Source: JACKIP01 sp963710165 (GTDB taxonomy: Bacteria > Pseudomonadota > Alphaproteobacteria > Micavibrionales > Micavibrionaceae). Taken from it: 64,000 bases of DNA. Positions 1 to 9,073 of this stretch are shown here, piece after piece; the first letter of the stretch is position 1; each line of letters begins with the position of its first letter. Under the pieces are notes generated by a model. The model did not search any database, was not told the DNA's origin, and saw only the letters and a program-made list of their open reading frames with translations. The DNA is taken from the NCBI GenBank assembly GCA_963710165.1, contig CAVPYZ010000004.1, positions 496,001 through 560,000 on the forward strand. The letters run 5' to 3'. The translations under genes were made by a program, and so were the position numbers.

Positions 1-342
1 CAGAAATCAGGTTATATGAATAATTTGTGTAAACTTATTCTAGAAAAAGAATTTAATCCTAATGAATGGTCTCATTTATCTGACCATGAAATAATAGAGA
101 AAATTACATCTTTAAAAGGCTTTGGCTTGTGGAGTGCTCAGGTTTTTATGCTTTTTAGCCTTGGACGTAGGAATATATTACCAGCTAAGGATTTAGTTTT
201 AGATAACGCATTACAAAAGATGTTTCAACTTAATGAGCGACCCAGCTATGAAAAAGTATTAGCTTTGACAAGTCGATGGGAAGGACGCTTAAGTGCTGTA
301 ACCCTATTACTGTGGCACTTATATATTGAGAAAAAGATATAG
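1..342 (+). CDS. DNA-3-methyladenine glycosylase (AlkA-like, HhH-GPD family), 5' end cut by window edge
   Basis: Base-excision repair glycosylase that removes alkylated bases from DNA. The frame is open to base 1, and the residues before the first ATG (16) read QKSGY, a typical internal helix of AlkA-type enzymes, so the ATG is internal and the true start lies outside the window. The helix-hairpin-helix reads LKGFGLWSAQ, and about 20 residues later PAKDLVL supplies the expected catalytic Asp. The C-terminal W-x-G-R-L-S-A-V-x-L-L-W pattern is normal for the family. The 3' end is complete. No operon partner is visible; the next gene starts 24 bases downstream and is unrelated. The family call is good; exact substrate is unknown. 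Confidence 0.8.
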   Translation, partial: QKSGYMNNLCKLILEKEFNPNEWSHLSDHEIIEKITSLKGFGLWSAQVFMLFSLGRRNILPAKDLVLDNALQKMFQLNERPSYEKVLALTSRWEGRLSAVTLLLWHLYIEKKI

Positions 343-365
343 AGCTATATTTTTAAACTCTTTTT

Positions 366-1004
366 ATGGTACTGATTTTAACTATGGAATGTATTTCGAT
401 TTCTTCGCAGATAAATGTTCGTCAGAAATTCTTACTGAATAAAATACCGTCGCAAAAAAGAACGCTTTTCGCAATGTGTGGTATTCCCGGGGCGGGTAAA
501 AGCACTTTCGTTGCTGAAGCATTAAACCGTCAGGTGTTTTCACAAGATGCTTTCATATTAAACCCTGATCATGTCATGAAAACTTTACCGGAATATAAAG
601 CCTGTCTCCATGGAAATGGTGCAGAGATAGCTTTTACGAAATGGGAAATGCCTGCACGCGAGCTTGCTTATAGTATGTTTAATGCAGCCGTTGCAAAGCA
701 ATTGGATGTCATTATTGATATGGGCTGTGTGAGGGAAGAAGATTTAAATAATATCCTGAATTGCAAACAGCACGGCTATTATATTGATATGCATTATATA
801 TATTGCCCTGTTGATGTAGCGGCAAAGCGTCTTGGAACGCGTGTGCGCCATACGCCGATTGACATGTTGCAAAGCAGACAGAAAATGTTAGAGGCGCTAT
901 TGCCACAATATCGTATATTGTCAGACCAATTTACACTATATGATAATTCAAATCTGAAAAATCCCTTCTGTGTTATTACTCATGAAGACAGAAAAGCAGG
1001 ATAA
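366..1004 (+). CDS. zeta-toxin-like P-loop kinase
   Basis: A 212-residue nucleotide-binding protein with a Walker A motif GIPGAGKST at about residues 39-47. After it come NPDHVMKTLPEYKA, an acidic strand VIIDMG and a C-terminal LYDNSN. This order (P-loop, NPD...LPEY, a D-x-G strand, an arginine-rich lid RLGTRVRHT and a final YDNS) resembles the zeta-toxin/AAA_33 kinase group, whose toxin members phosphorylate UDP-N-acetylglucosamine. No antitoxin gene lies next to it, so it may be a housekeeping or stand-alone kinase rather than a toxin. ATG at 384 is an alternative start; neither has a clear ribosome binding site. Confidence 0.6.
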   Translation: MVLILTMECISISSQINVRQKFLLNKIPSQKRTLFAMCGIPGAGKSTFVAEALNRQVFSQDAFILNPDHVMKTLPEYKACLHGNGAEIAFTKWEMPARELAYSMFNAAVAKQLDVIIDMGCVREEDLNNILNCKQHGYYIDMHYIYCPVDVAAKRLGTRVRHTPIDMLQSRQKMLEALLPQYRILSDQFTLYDNSNLKNPFCVITHEDRKAG

Positions 1005-1014
1005 CTTTTCCATG

Positions 1015-1058
1015 TTCTGGCAGCATAGCTGCATAACCAGAATAAGCTTGCTCTTTTT
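1015..1058 (+). terminator. possible imperfect terminator after the zeta-like kinase
   Basis: TTCTGG at 1015-1020 pairs with CCAGAA at 1037-1042. Inside lies a second short stem (CAGC/GCTG), and a T-rich tract follows at about 1053-1058. The gap between stem and T tract makes this weak. The remaining sequence to 1182 is the untranslated leader of the cold shock gene, where I see no further gene. Confidence 0.3.
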
Positions 1059-1182
1059 GTCTAAAAGTGGTTTTGTATCGTTATTACTACAAGACTACTC
1101 TACTGCTTTTCTTTCTTATGAATGACGACAGCAAGACGAATTTTGAAGTGCTGTACATTTATAACTAACGAAAGGATTTACA

Positions 1183-1392
1183 ATGTCAGAAACAGGTACC
1201 GTTAAATGGTTTAACCCAACAAAAGGTTTTGGTTTTATTGAGCCTGAAAATGGCGGAAACGACGTTTTCGTTCATATCAGCTCAGTTGAAAAAGCCGGCC
1301 TACGTAGCTTAGCTGAAGGTCAAAAGGTTTCTTTTGAAATTCAGGAAAACCGTGGTAAGCAAGCAGCTGCAAATATCACAGTTGTAGAATAA
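1183..1392 (+). CDS. cold shock protein (CspA family)
   Basis: A 69-residue single cold-shock domain that binds single-stranded RNA/DNA and melts mRNA structure. Both nucleic-acid-binding motifs are intact: KGFGFI (RNP1) and DVFVHIS (RNP2). Length is exactly that of the family. The start is supported by AAAGGA eight bases upstream of ATG. A long leader of about 178 bases separates it from the previous gene; csp mRNAs often carry structured, temperature-sensitive leaders, though I can only point to its length here. A strong terminator follows, so it is probably a single-gene transcript. Confidence 0.93.
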   Translation: MSETGTVKWFNPTKGFGFIEPENGGNDVFVHISSVEKAGLRSLAEGQKVSFEIQENRGKQAAANITVVE

Positions 1393-1415
1393 TTTAATTT
1401 ATTTCTTATAACACG

Positions 1416-1449
1416 AGCGTTTACCTTTCACAGGTAAGCGCTTTTTTTT
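1416..1449 (+). terminator. intrinsic terminator of the cold shock gene
   Basis: AGCGTTTACCT at 1416-1426 pairs with AGGTAAGCGCT at 1432-1442 (one G-U pair), with a five-base loop and a run of eight T. It lies 24 bases after the csp stop codon. Confidence 0.85.
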
Positions 1450-1460
1450 ATACTTAATAC

Positions 1461-1877
1461 ATGAGATTCTTTTTTATAACGACATGCTGCCTTTTGCTAA
1501 TGTCTTGTTCTACAAATCAAACAGTACCTGACTCTAAAAATAATATAGGCGAAATGAAAAACGGCGTTTTTTCAGCATCATATATTAATCAGTTGGAGCG
1601 TCTTTGCTATTCTCAAATACAAAGAACGGTGGGCGAAACACGTGCCGGGCGCGCGACTATATGGGCGGAGTGTATGGATCGAAATGTTAATCCGGCCGAA
1701 CAACGTAATCGCCCCGATCAGGCACAGCAAATTGATTTGATGTATAAAGCCCTTCTTTCCGACATGAGAAGTTTTTACAGGGGAGAAACAACGATGAAGC
1801 TGTTGGAACAGCGCTGGATCAATCGTCAAAATGCTATTGGCTATTCTAAAATACGTACATTTAAAGACAGCTATTGA
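1461..1877 (+). CDS. hypothetical lipoprotein
   Basis: A 138-residue protein whose N-terminus has a hydrophobic signal segment ending in the lipobox LMSC (Cys about residue 16), so it is expected to be lipid-anchored in the envelope. The mature part is charged and contains RLCYSQIQRTVGETRAGRA and WAECMDRNVNPAEQRN. I do not recognise the family. It follows the cold shock terminator and converges on the cyclic-nucleotide-domain gene. No function can be assigned. Confidence 0.6.
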   Translation: MRFFFITTCCLLLMSCSTNQTVPDSKNNIGEMKNGVFSASYINQLERLCYSQIQRTVGETRAGRATIWAECMDRNVNPAEQRNRPDQAQQIDLMYKALLSDMRSFYRGETTMKLLEQRWINRQNAIGYSKIRTFKDSY

Positions 1878-1890
1878 TAGGAAATAAGTC

Positions 1891-2403
1891 TTATTTTAGA
1901 CTTTTGACGGATTTCATAATGGCGTTGATGTGGGGTAAAAGGGCCAGTTCGTAGCGTCTTTTTTGATCGTCGGAAACGTTTTTTGTCATCTCTCGAACTA
2001 TTAAAAATGCATTTTCGTCAATATCCAGTTTTCTTGTGCGCTCGGCTTCTTGTTCACTTAAAAGAATTTCCATTTTTGCCATCATATGTTGAAAAACAGT
2101 CTGGATAATTGTATCCGACTTTTGCAAGCGTTTTTCAAAATCTTGTCGTGTAATAGTTATAACAGTTGTTTCTCTAACGGCCTCGTAACTTTTATCAGCA
2201 GGTTTATCCTCCAATAAGTTGGCTTCTCCAATAATTGTATTAGGACCATATTCCTTTATAGGTATTTTTTGTTCACCCTGCATTTTAAAAGACCTTACGC
2301 GCCCACTTTGTATAATATAAGCGCGGCTATGTTCTTCCTGTTCTTTGATAAAAACTTTGCCCGTATGTAATACGTTACGCTCCATGATCTGTGGTATGTT
2401 CAT
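1891..2403 (-). CDS. cyclic-nucleotide-binding-domain protein without a visible HTH
   Basis: About 170 residues from the chosen start. The body is a CRP-like beta-roll: ERNVLHTGKVFIKEQEEHSR, then YIIQSGRVR, then IIGEANLLED. The Gly-Glu of the phosphate-binding cassette is present, but the usual Arg-Ala-Ala is replaced by DKSYEA, so cAMP binding is doubtful. The C-terminal 60 residues are helical and charged and show no helix-turn-helix, so it is more likely a signalling or scaffold protein than a transcription factor. I chose ATG 2403 because GGA lies about seven bases upstream and the fold begins there; an upstream ATG at 2478 would add 25 poorly conserved-looking residues. Confidence 0.65.
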   Translation of the reverse strand: MNIPQIMERNVLHTGKVFIKEQEEHSRAYIIQSGRVRSFKMQGEQKIPIKEYGPNTIIGEANLLEDKPADKSYEAVRETTVITITRQDFEKRLQKSDTIIQTVFQHMMAKMEILLSEQEAERTRKLDIDENAFLIVREMTKNVSDDQKRRYELALLPHINAIMKSVKSLK

Positions 2404-2545
2404 ATTTATTCCGATGTCATAAGTAATATTGCCTATCCTGATAGGATAAAGAAGAAGTATTACCAAATAATTACACATATCTTTGCTGTTTGTTTTTTAA
2501 AAAGGGATTAAAGTAAAGTGATCAAATAAAAAGGAATTTTGTACT

Positions 2546-3097
2546 ATGAAGTATCTGCTAACAATTTTAATGTTTTGTATGACGATTAGCTTGTCATCAT
2601 ATGGTCACGCAAATAAAATGGGCGCTGCCGTTGGTGTACCTTTGCCGCATAATTTATCGTTGTCTGACCAGACAGGTGCGGTGCAAAATTTTGATACACT
2701 TAGCGGTGATAAGGGACTTATCTTGTTTTTCGTACGTTCCGCAGATTGGTGTCCTTACTGCCAGATACAGATACTGGACTTAAATAAAAGATCGGCTGAG
2801 TTTACAGAGATGGGGTATAACGTTGCGACGATTAGTTATGATGATGTTGAAAAACTGGAACGCTTTTCCAGCCGGTATAAAGTTTCGTTTCCGATGTTAT
2901 CTGATAAAGACTCCAGCGCTATAAAAGCATTTGGCATTTTAAACACGGAAAAAGAAGAGGGCGAATTTGGTTACGGTGTTCCTTATCCGGCTGTATTCAT
3001 CATCTCCCCTGATCGGACAATTGGCGCCAAGTATTTTGAAGAAGGATATAAACAGCGCACTGATCTGGACACTATATTCGCCGATCTGAAAAAATAA
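2546..3097 (+). CDS. exported peroxiredoxin/thioredoxin-like redoxin (AhpC-TSA family)
   Basis: A 183-residue protein with a cleavable signal peptide (about residues 1-22, ending SYGHA) and a thioredoxin fold. The active-site region SADWCPYCQIQ holds a CxxC pair, and further on the FPMLSD and YGVPYPAVFIISP segments are typical of redoxins, including the cis-proline. It is probably a periplasmic thiol reductase or peroxidase. It starts with ATG after AAAAGGAATTTTGT. The gene stands alone between the cNMP-domain gene and asmA. Confidence 0.75.
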   Translation: MKYLLTILMFCMTISLSSYGHANKMGAAVGVPLPHNLSLSDQTGAVQNFDTLSGDKGLILFFVRSADWCPYCQIQILDLNKRSAEFTEMGYNVATISYDDVEKLERFSSRYKVSFPMLSDKDSSAIKAFGILNTEKEEGEFGYGVPYPAVFIISPDRTIGAKYFEEGYKQRTDLDTIFADLKK

Positions 3098-3170
3098 AAA
3101 CAACATTGCCGCTTTGATTTAAGGAGTGAGAGTGCTAAATCTCTAACATATAAATTTGGAGATTTTTAGT

Positions 3171-6100
3171 ATGCGTATTTTTGGACTTATCGCCCTGTTA
3201 TTGGTTTTGGTTATAGCCGGAGGCCTGTTGGCGCCGCAGTTTATTGACTGGAATAAATATAAGGGAGAGATTATTTCCCAAATTGAAAAGAATACAGGGT
3301 TTCAAGCAGATATCAGCGGCGATCTGGATTTGGCTGTTTTGCCGATGCCGCGCGTTGTTGTGAACGGTTTATCCGTTTCCAACCCGACTGAAGATAAACC
3401 ATTTATGACGCTTGATTATGCGGATGTTTATCTTGATATCATGCCGCTCTTATCCGGAAACATTTCCCTGAAAAGCATTACGCTTAATAAGCCGAATATT
3501 GAACTGAGAGTAGCAAAAGACGGTTCCCAGAACTGGATGACGGAGACTTTAAGTGGTGGTGCGGACTCTTCGGAAGATGCAACAGAAGCAGAATCTAGTG
3601 CGTCTTCAGATATTGCGATTGGTTCTTTAAGCTTAAAAGATGGTCGCGTGACCTATTCTGATGCGGGAAGCGGTACGACGCAAGAAGTCAAAGATATTAA
3701 CGGCACATTTTCTATGCAGTCTTTGAAAGGCCCGTTTGATGTTGCGGCATCATTTAACGCAATGAATATGCCTTTAAAAGTAAATGCCAAAACTGAGGCG
3801 ATTAACAGCGAGAATAATAGTATTTCAACAAATCTGACCGTAGGATCGAACGGCGCAGAAATCGATTTTTCTGGCGTTATTGGTTTTGGTGAAGGGTTTG
3901 ATGCCCAAGGCGAGACCATTATGACTGTTGGTAACCTGCAATCATTCTTGGAGAAAATGACAGGAGCGGAACAATCTTCTGCTTTGAATATGGCCGTCAA
4001 AACCAAGGGGATTGCAACTCTGACACAGGACGCTTTAAATTACACAAACCTTGTGGCGGATTTCGGCGATAAGACGTTAAAGGGAACAGCGGGTGTCAAG
4101 GGACTGTCCAGCTATCCTGATAAACCGTTACAAATCACAACAGATTTAAGCGGCGCGGAAAATCTTGTACTTAACACAAATACTAGTTTATCAGCGGATC
4201 GTGTACGTATGACAGATTTGCGCTTTGGATATAAATCGACAAAAGCAAACGGAACGCTGTCATTTGCTTTCCCGAAAGAAAACGGCAAAGGCGCGCTTGA
4301 CGCGAACCTGACATCATCCATGATTAATGCGGATGAGCTTATGAAATTGGCAGGGCAAAGCGCGTCTAGATCCTCTTCATCTTCCAAGGGGGGGATCAAA
4401 CAAACGGCGCAGTCATTTGATTTGCCTGTTAATGCAATCATCAAGCTTTCTGCAGATAAGGTTATTTATGACGGTAATACCATTGATAACTTAAAAGTTG
4501 ATGGCAGTTTAAATGGCTCGAAACTGACGCTCGCGAATTTAAGTATTAGTGATTATGCAGGCGCTGCTGTCACTGTCAGCGGGAATGTTGCAAACGTGGC
4601 GGATGTATCGGGCATTAGTCTTGATACAAGCCTTAAAACATCCGATCTGGAAGCAACATTGAAGGCTTTAGGGCAAGAGGAGGCGATCAAGAGCCTTCCT
4701 GCCAAAATTGGTGCTGTGAATGCACAAACCAAATTGAGCGGACATCTTGACTTACTTGCATTTGATACAAATTTAAAAGCACTGGATGCAACGGTTACAG
4801 CCAAGGGTATTGCTAAAAATATTGAAACATCGCCCACATTCAACGATATGATTTTGGGTTTAAAGCACCCAAATCTGGCCGCGCTTCTGCAAAAAATTAT
4901 GCCTGATAGCGAACGTAATCCGACATTGGCGAAAGCTGTCGATATGACTAGCCAAGTCAGCATGGACGAAAATATTTATAAGCTAACAGCACTTAACGGT
5001 TCACTAGGGCCGATTTCTGCTAACGGAAATATTACAGCGGATATGTCTGCGCCGAAGCCGTTTATTTCAGGTGATTTAAAATTGGGCAAGTTACCGCTTG
5101 AGACATTCATGGAGACAACGTCAAGCTCTACCAGTACTGGCGGAGCGTCGAACGCAAGTGGCGGCAAATGGTCAAAAGATCCGATAGATACATCATTTTT
5201 GAATAGTGCAAATGTCGATTTGAAGTTGTCCGCCGCCGAAATTACGTACGGTAAGTGGTTGTTCAATAATCCGTCATTCGGATTTGTTATGAAAGACGGC
5301 GGTATGAGTGTAAATGACTGGAAAGCAGGGCTGTTTGGCGGTTCCAGTGATGTGAACCTTCAAATGAATGCAGGACAGTCCATTAGTATCGGGTTAGGTC
5401 TGAATTTAAGTGATGTCGGGCTGCAATCTTTGGTGACCGCTCTTGCGGGCTCGCCTGTCGTGCAATCAAACGGTATTGCCGATTTTAAGACAGACTTGAA
5501 AGCAACTGGCCGCAGTATGTATGAATTGATTAATTCTCTGAATGGTACAGGTACAATTAACGGGACAGATATAACTATTCGCGGAATTAATGTGGCCGAT
5601 ATGGCGCGCGCATTGGGAAGCAGTAGTAGTGTTGGTACACAGGCCAAAGCATTATTCAGCTCAGGCATTCGTGGTGGTTCGTCTGAATTCAAAACACTGA
5701 CAGGTGCCTTCGAAGTTGAAAAGGGTGTTGTGGATTTTTCTAAACTGGAACTGAACGGAGATGACGCTGTTGTGTCAACGGTCGGTATTGTCTCACTTCC
5801 TGCGTGGACGCTTGATATGAAAAGCTCTGTCCAACTGGTGGTGAATGGTACGAATGAAGCCGGTGAGCCCATTGAGCCACCTCCGCCCTTTGAAATTTCC
5901 TATCGCGGATCACTTTCCAATCCGGGAAGTAGCTTTGCGCAAAATGCGATTGAGGGATATTTGAATAAAAAAATATCTGCCAAAGCCAATAAGCTGATTC
6001 AAGATAAGCTGGGTGATAAGCTAGACGGTGAGCTTGGGAATGTTGTGGGTGGCTTATTAGGTATCAAGCCAAAGCAAGCGCAGCAACCTGTGGCGGAGCA

Positions 6101-6332
6101 GCCTGTTGAAGCAGCTCCGGCAAATGATAATCAAGACACGCAAAATAGCGCGCCGTCACCCTATACGCCGGAAAGTGTAAAGGTTCAGCAGCAAAAAGAG
6201 GCAGAGCAAGAAATTGAAGCGACGCCGGAACCTGTCCCTGCCGAAGAGCCACAAGCAGAGCCGAAGAAAAAAGATACGGAAGATGTTGTGAAAGACTTGG
6301 CAAAAGACGTATTGAAGGGTTTTCTCCAATAA
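3171..6332 (+). CDS. AsmA family protein
   Basis: A very long inner-membrane-anchored periplasmic protein (1053 residues) of the AsmA/TamB-like bridge-forming class, which is linked to phospholipid movement and outer-membrane assembly. The N-terminus MRIFGLIALLLVLVIAGGLL is one membrane anchor; it is followed by the AsmA hallmark region (FIDWNKYKGEIISQIEKNTG, then GDLDLAVLPMPRVVVNGLSV). The C-terminal AsmA_2-like part contains NGTGTINGTDITIRGINV and ends in a Pro/Gln/Glu-rich and then Lys-rich tail. I place the start at ATG 3171 because GGAG lies nine bases upstream; a TTG at 3156 lies within that ribosome binding site. The next gene overlaps its stop. Confidence 0.85.
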   Translation: MRIFGLIALLLVLVIAGGLLAPQFIDWNKYKGEIISQIEKNTGFQADISGDLDLAVLPMPRVVVNGLSVSNPTEDKPFMTLDYADVYLDIMPLLSGNISLKSITLNKPNIELRVAKDGSQNWMTETLSGGADSSEDATEAESSASSDIAIGSLSLKDGRVTYSDAGSGTTQEVKDINGTFSMQSLKGPFDVAASFNAMNMPLKVNAKTEAINSENNSISTNLTVGSNGAEIDFSGVIGFGEGFDAQGETIMTVGNLQSFLEKMTGAEQSSALNMAVKTKGIATLTQDALNYTNLVADFGDKTLKGTAGVKGLSSYPDKPLQITTDLSGAENLVLNTNTSLSADRVRMTDLRFGYKSTKANGTLSFAFPKENGKGALDANLTSSMINADELMKLAGQSASRSSSSSKGGIKQTAQSFDLPVNAIIKLSADKVIYDGNTIDNLKVDGSLNGSKLTLANLSISDYAGAAVTVSGNVANVADVSGISLDTSLKTSDLEATLKALGQEEAIKSLPAKIGAVNAQTKLSGHLDLLAFDTNLKALDATVTAKGIAKNIETSPTFNDMILGLKHPNLAALLQKIMPDSERNPTLAKAVDMTSQVSMDENIYKLTALNGSLGPISANGNITADMSAPKPFISGDLKLGKLPLETFMETTSSSTSTGGASNASGGKWSKDPIDTSFLNSANVDLKLSAAEITYGKWLFNNPSFGFVMKDGGMSVNDWKAGLFGGSSDVNLQMNAGQSISIGLGLNLSDVGLQSLVTALAGSPVVQSNGIADFKTDLKATGRSMYELINSLNGTGTINGTDITIRGINVADMARALGSSSSVGTQAKALFSSGIRGGSSEFKTLTGAFEVEKGVVDFSKLELNGDDAVVSTVGIVSLPAWTLDMKSSVQLVVNGTNEAGEPIEPPPPFEISYRGSLSNPGSSFAQNAIEGYLNKKISAKANKLIQDKLGDKLDGELGNVVGGLLGIKPKQAQQPVAEQPVEAAPANDNQDTQNSAPSPYTPESVKVQQQKEAEQEIEATPEPVPAEEPQAEPKKKDTEDVVKDLAKDVLKGFLQ

Positions 6333-7522
6333 CGTCTTCGCCAGAAACGTTTGATGTTGTTATTATTGGCGGCGGTGCGGCGGGGATGATGTGTGCAGCT
6401 GTCGCGGGTCAACGGGGGCGACGTGTGTTACTTCTGGATCATAGTGCGATGATTGCGGAAAAAATTCGTATTTCCGGCGGGGGGCGTTGCAACTTCACAA
6501 ATATTGATACACAGGCAGAACGTTTTTTATCGGAGAACCCACACTTTTGTAAATCGGCCCTGACCCAATATTCACAGCATGATTTTATTGATCTGGTTAA
6601 TTCCTATCAAATTGCATGGCATGAAAAAAAGCTAGGGCAGTTATTTTGCGATGAGTCGGCGCAACAAATCATAGATATGCTGATGGCTGAGTGCGATAAA
6701 GGTGGCGTCATTCAAAAACGCCCTGTCGATATTGGCAATATATCCAAAAAAGATAATTTTTACCGTGTTGAAACGGAACAGGGACAGGCTTACATGTCGG
6801 AGTCTCTTGTGATTGCAACGGGCGGTCTCTCCATTCCGAAAATCGGTGCAACAAAATTTGCCTATCAGGTTGCAGAACAATTCGAATTAAACATCATTCC
6901 GCCGCGTGCGGCGCTCGTCCCTTTGATATTTCAGAATGAATTAAAAGAATATTGCAAGGAACTCAGCGGTCTGTCGGTCGAGGCAGATGTCACCTTCGGC
7001 AAGCAGGGATTTTCCGAAGGTATGCTCTTTACCCATCGCGGTATCAGCGGCCCGTCTATATTACAAATTTCGTCTTACTGGAATGATGGTAAGCCAATTG
7101 AAATTAATCTGGCCCCCGCAAATGATGTATTTGCTTATCTGAAAGAAAAAAAGGTACAAGAACCCCGTATGGATGTTCATAATGCCCTTTCAGAAGTTTT
7201 GCCCCGCCGATTGGCGATCCGCCTTTGTGAAACGCAAAATTGCGTGGGGCGTGTTTCCGAATTGGCGGATAAAAAGCTGGAAGCGCTTTCAAATGCAGTG
7301 AATAAATGGACCATTCACCCTTCCGGCACAGAAGGTTATCGTACCGCAGAAGTCACATTAGGCGGGCTAGACACCAACGAACTTTCCTCCAAAACGATGG
7401 AAGTCAAAAAACATAAGGGACTGTTTTTTATCGGCGAAGCCGTCGATGTGACAGGCTGGCTTGGTGGTTATAACTTTCAATGGGCGTGGTCGTCCGGCTA
7501 TGTTGCGGGAAAAAATACTTAA
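6329..7522 (+). CDS. BaiN/HI0933-family FAD-dependent oxidoreductase, apparent non-AUG start
   Basis: A flavoprotein of the HI0933/YhiN/BaiN family. The FAD-binding strand reads FDVVIIGGGAAGMMCA, the family motif RISGGGRCNFTN follows, then a second glycine stretch ATGGLSIPKIGAT and a C-terminal GGYNFQWAWSSGY. The first in-frame ATG (6386) lies after the GGGAAG motif, so it cannot be the functional start. No ATG, GTG or TTG exists in frame between the asmA tail and the motif. The codon ATA at 6329 overlaps the asmA stop as ATAA, exactly where an ATGA overlap would be expected, and GAAGGG lies ten bases upstream. I therefore mark 6329 as the likely start or the site of a sequence error. Confidence 0.8.
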   Translation: MTSSPETFDVVIIGGGAAGMMCAAVAGQRGRRVLLLDHSAMIAEKIRISGGGRCNFTNIDTQAERFLSENPHFCKSALTQYSQHDFIDLVNSYQIAWHEKKLGQLFCDESAQQIIDMLMAECDKGGVIQKRPVDIGNISKKDNFYRVETEQGQAYMSESLVIATGGLSIPKIGATKFAYQVAEQFELNIIPPRAALVPLIFQNELKEYCKELSGLSVEADVTFGKQGFSEGMLFTHRGISGPSILQISSYWNDGKPIEINLAPANDVFAYLKEKKVQEPRMDVHNALSEVLPRRLAIRLCETQNCVGRVSELADKKLEALSNAVNKWTIHPSGTEGYRTAEVTLGGLDTNELSSKTMEVKKHKGLFFIGEAVDVTGWLGGYNFQWAWSSGYVAGKNT

Positions 7523-7531
7523 AGCGCCGGA

Positions 7532-8950
7532 CTAGTCACGTGGTTTGACCATATCTTTCGGCACAATCCATTCTTTGAATTGTTTTTCTGTCATTAATCC
7601 CAGTTCTTGTCCTGCTTCCAATAATGTCGTGCTGTCAGTGTGCGCTTTTTTGGCAATCTTGGCGGCATTATCATAGCCAATATGCGGGTTTAATGCTGTG
7701 ACCAACATCAGGCTGTCATTCATCAACTGATTGATACGATCTTCATTGGCTTCAATACCGCTGACACAATTATCTGTGAAAGAAACGCAGGCATCGGAGA
7801 TGAGGCGGATTGATTGCAATACATTATAAATCATAACGGGCTTGAACACATTTAGCTCAAAATGTCCGTTTGATCCCGCGACCGTTACGGCTGTGTTATT
7901 ACCCATTACTTGCGCGCACACCATTGTTAATGCTTCACATTGTGTCGGATTGACTTTGCCCGGCATGATTGATGAGCCCGGCTCATTCGCGGGAAGTGAA
8001 ATCTCGCCTATGCCTGAACGCGGGCCCGAACCGAGGAGGCGAATATCATTGGCAATTTTCATTAATGAGACGGCAATAACATTCAACGCGCCAGAGACTT
8101 CAACCATTGCATCATGTGCTGCAAGAGCCTCGAACTTATTTTCTGCCGTGACGAAATCTAGTCCTGTAATATCGGATACCTTTTGCGCAAACAGAACGTC
8201 AAATCCTTTTTGTGAATTTATTCCTGTCCCGACGGCTGTTCCGCCTTGTGCCAGTTGCATAAGGCGGGGAAGTGTTGTTTTGATGCGATCCATGCCATAG
8301 GCAATTTGCGTCGCATATCCCGAAAATTCCTGTCCTAATGTAAGCGGTGTCGCATCTTGTAGATGCGTGCGTCCGATCTTGACAATATCTGCCCAAGCGA
8401 CCGATTTCTCTGATAACGCTTTTTCCAGATGTCCTAATGCGGGTAATAATTCGTGATGGACTTGTTCTGCTGCGGCGATATGCATGGCAGTCGGGAACGT
8501 ATCATTAGAGCTTTGCCCCATATTCACATGATCATTCGGATGAACGGGGCTCTTGCTACCTATCTCTCCGCCCAGGATTTCGATTGCGCGATTGGCAATT
8601 ACTTCATTGGCATTCATGTTTGATTGCGTGCCGGACCCCGTTTGCCAAACGACAAGCGGAAATTCATCCATACGATCACCGTCGATCACTTCTTCAGCGG
8701 CTTGGACAATGGCATCGGCAAGGTGGGCATCCAGCGACCCCATATTTTTGTTTGATAGCGCAGAGGCTTTCTTCTGTATACCAAGTGCGCGAATTAATGG
8801 TTTGGGCATTTTCTCACCACCAATTTTAAAATTTTGTAAGGAGCGCTGTGTTTGCGCGCCCCAATATTTATTTGCAGGAACATCTACATTTCCAATCAAA
8901 TCTGATTCTGTGCGTGTGCTTTGTTGAGAAGATGTTGTTTCTGCCGACAT
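7532..8950 (-). CDS. fumC: fumarate hydratase class II
   Basis: Converts fumarate to L-malate in the TCA cycle; iron-independent homotetramer in the cytoplasm. The 472-residue length fits. Visible signatures are WQTGSGTQSNMN (substrate contact), HPNDHVNMGQSSNDTFP (catalytic His region) and GSSIMPGKVNP, the fumarase/aspartase superfamily signature with the mobile catalytic Ser loop. The C-terminal NPHIGYDNAAKIAKKA is also typical. Convergent with the flavoprotein, ten bases apart. No operon partner. Confidence 0.97.
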   Translation of the reverse strand: MSAETTSSQQSTRTESDLIGNVDVPANKYWGAQTQRSLQNFKIGGEKMPKPLIRALGIQKKASALSNKNMGSLDAHLADAIVQAAEEVIDGDRMDEFPLVVWQTGSGTQSNMNANEVIANRAIEILGGEIGSKSPVHPNDHVNMGQSSNDTFPTAMHIAAAEQVHHELLPALGHLEKALSEKSVAWADIVKIGRTHLQDATPLTLGQEFSGYATQIAYGMDRIKTTLPRLMQLAQGGTAVGTGINSQKGFDVLFAQKVSDITGLDFVTAENKFEALAAHDAMVEVSGALNVIAVSLMKIANDIRLLGSGPRSGIGEISLPANEPGSSIMPGKVNPTQCEALTMVCAQVMGNNTAVTVAGSNGHFELNVFKPVMIYNVLQSIRLISDACVSFTDNCVSGIEANEDRINQLMNDSLMLVTALNPHIGYDNAAKIAKKAHTDSTTLLEAGQELGLMTEKQFKEWIVPKDMVKPRD

Positions 8951-9073
8951 TATTATTCCTTTGATTATTTTCGGTAAAATATCCCACGAATTAAGCGTGG
9001 ATGCAATGCGGGAAAATTTGACAAGCGTCCTGAATAGGCGATACTTAGAGATAATAAATAAATCGGGTGTGTT

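Noticed and set aside
3653..5872. Several antisense open frames of 96-170 codons across asmA
   Set aside because: They lie opposite a strong coding frame with clear AsmA motifs, have no supporting start sites and no recognisable product.
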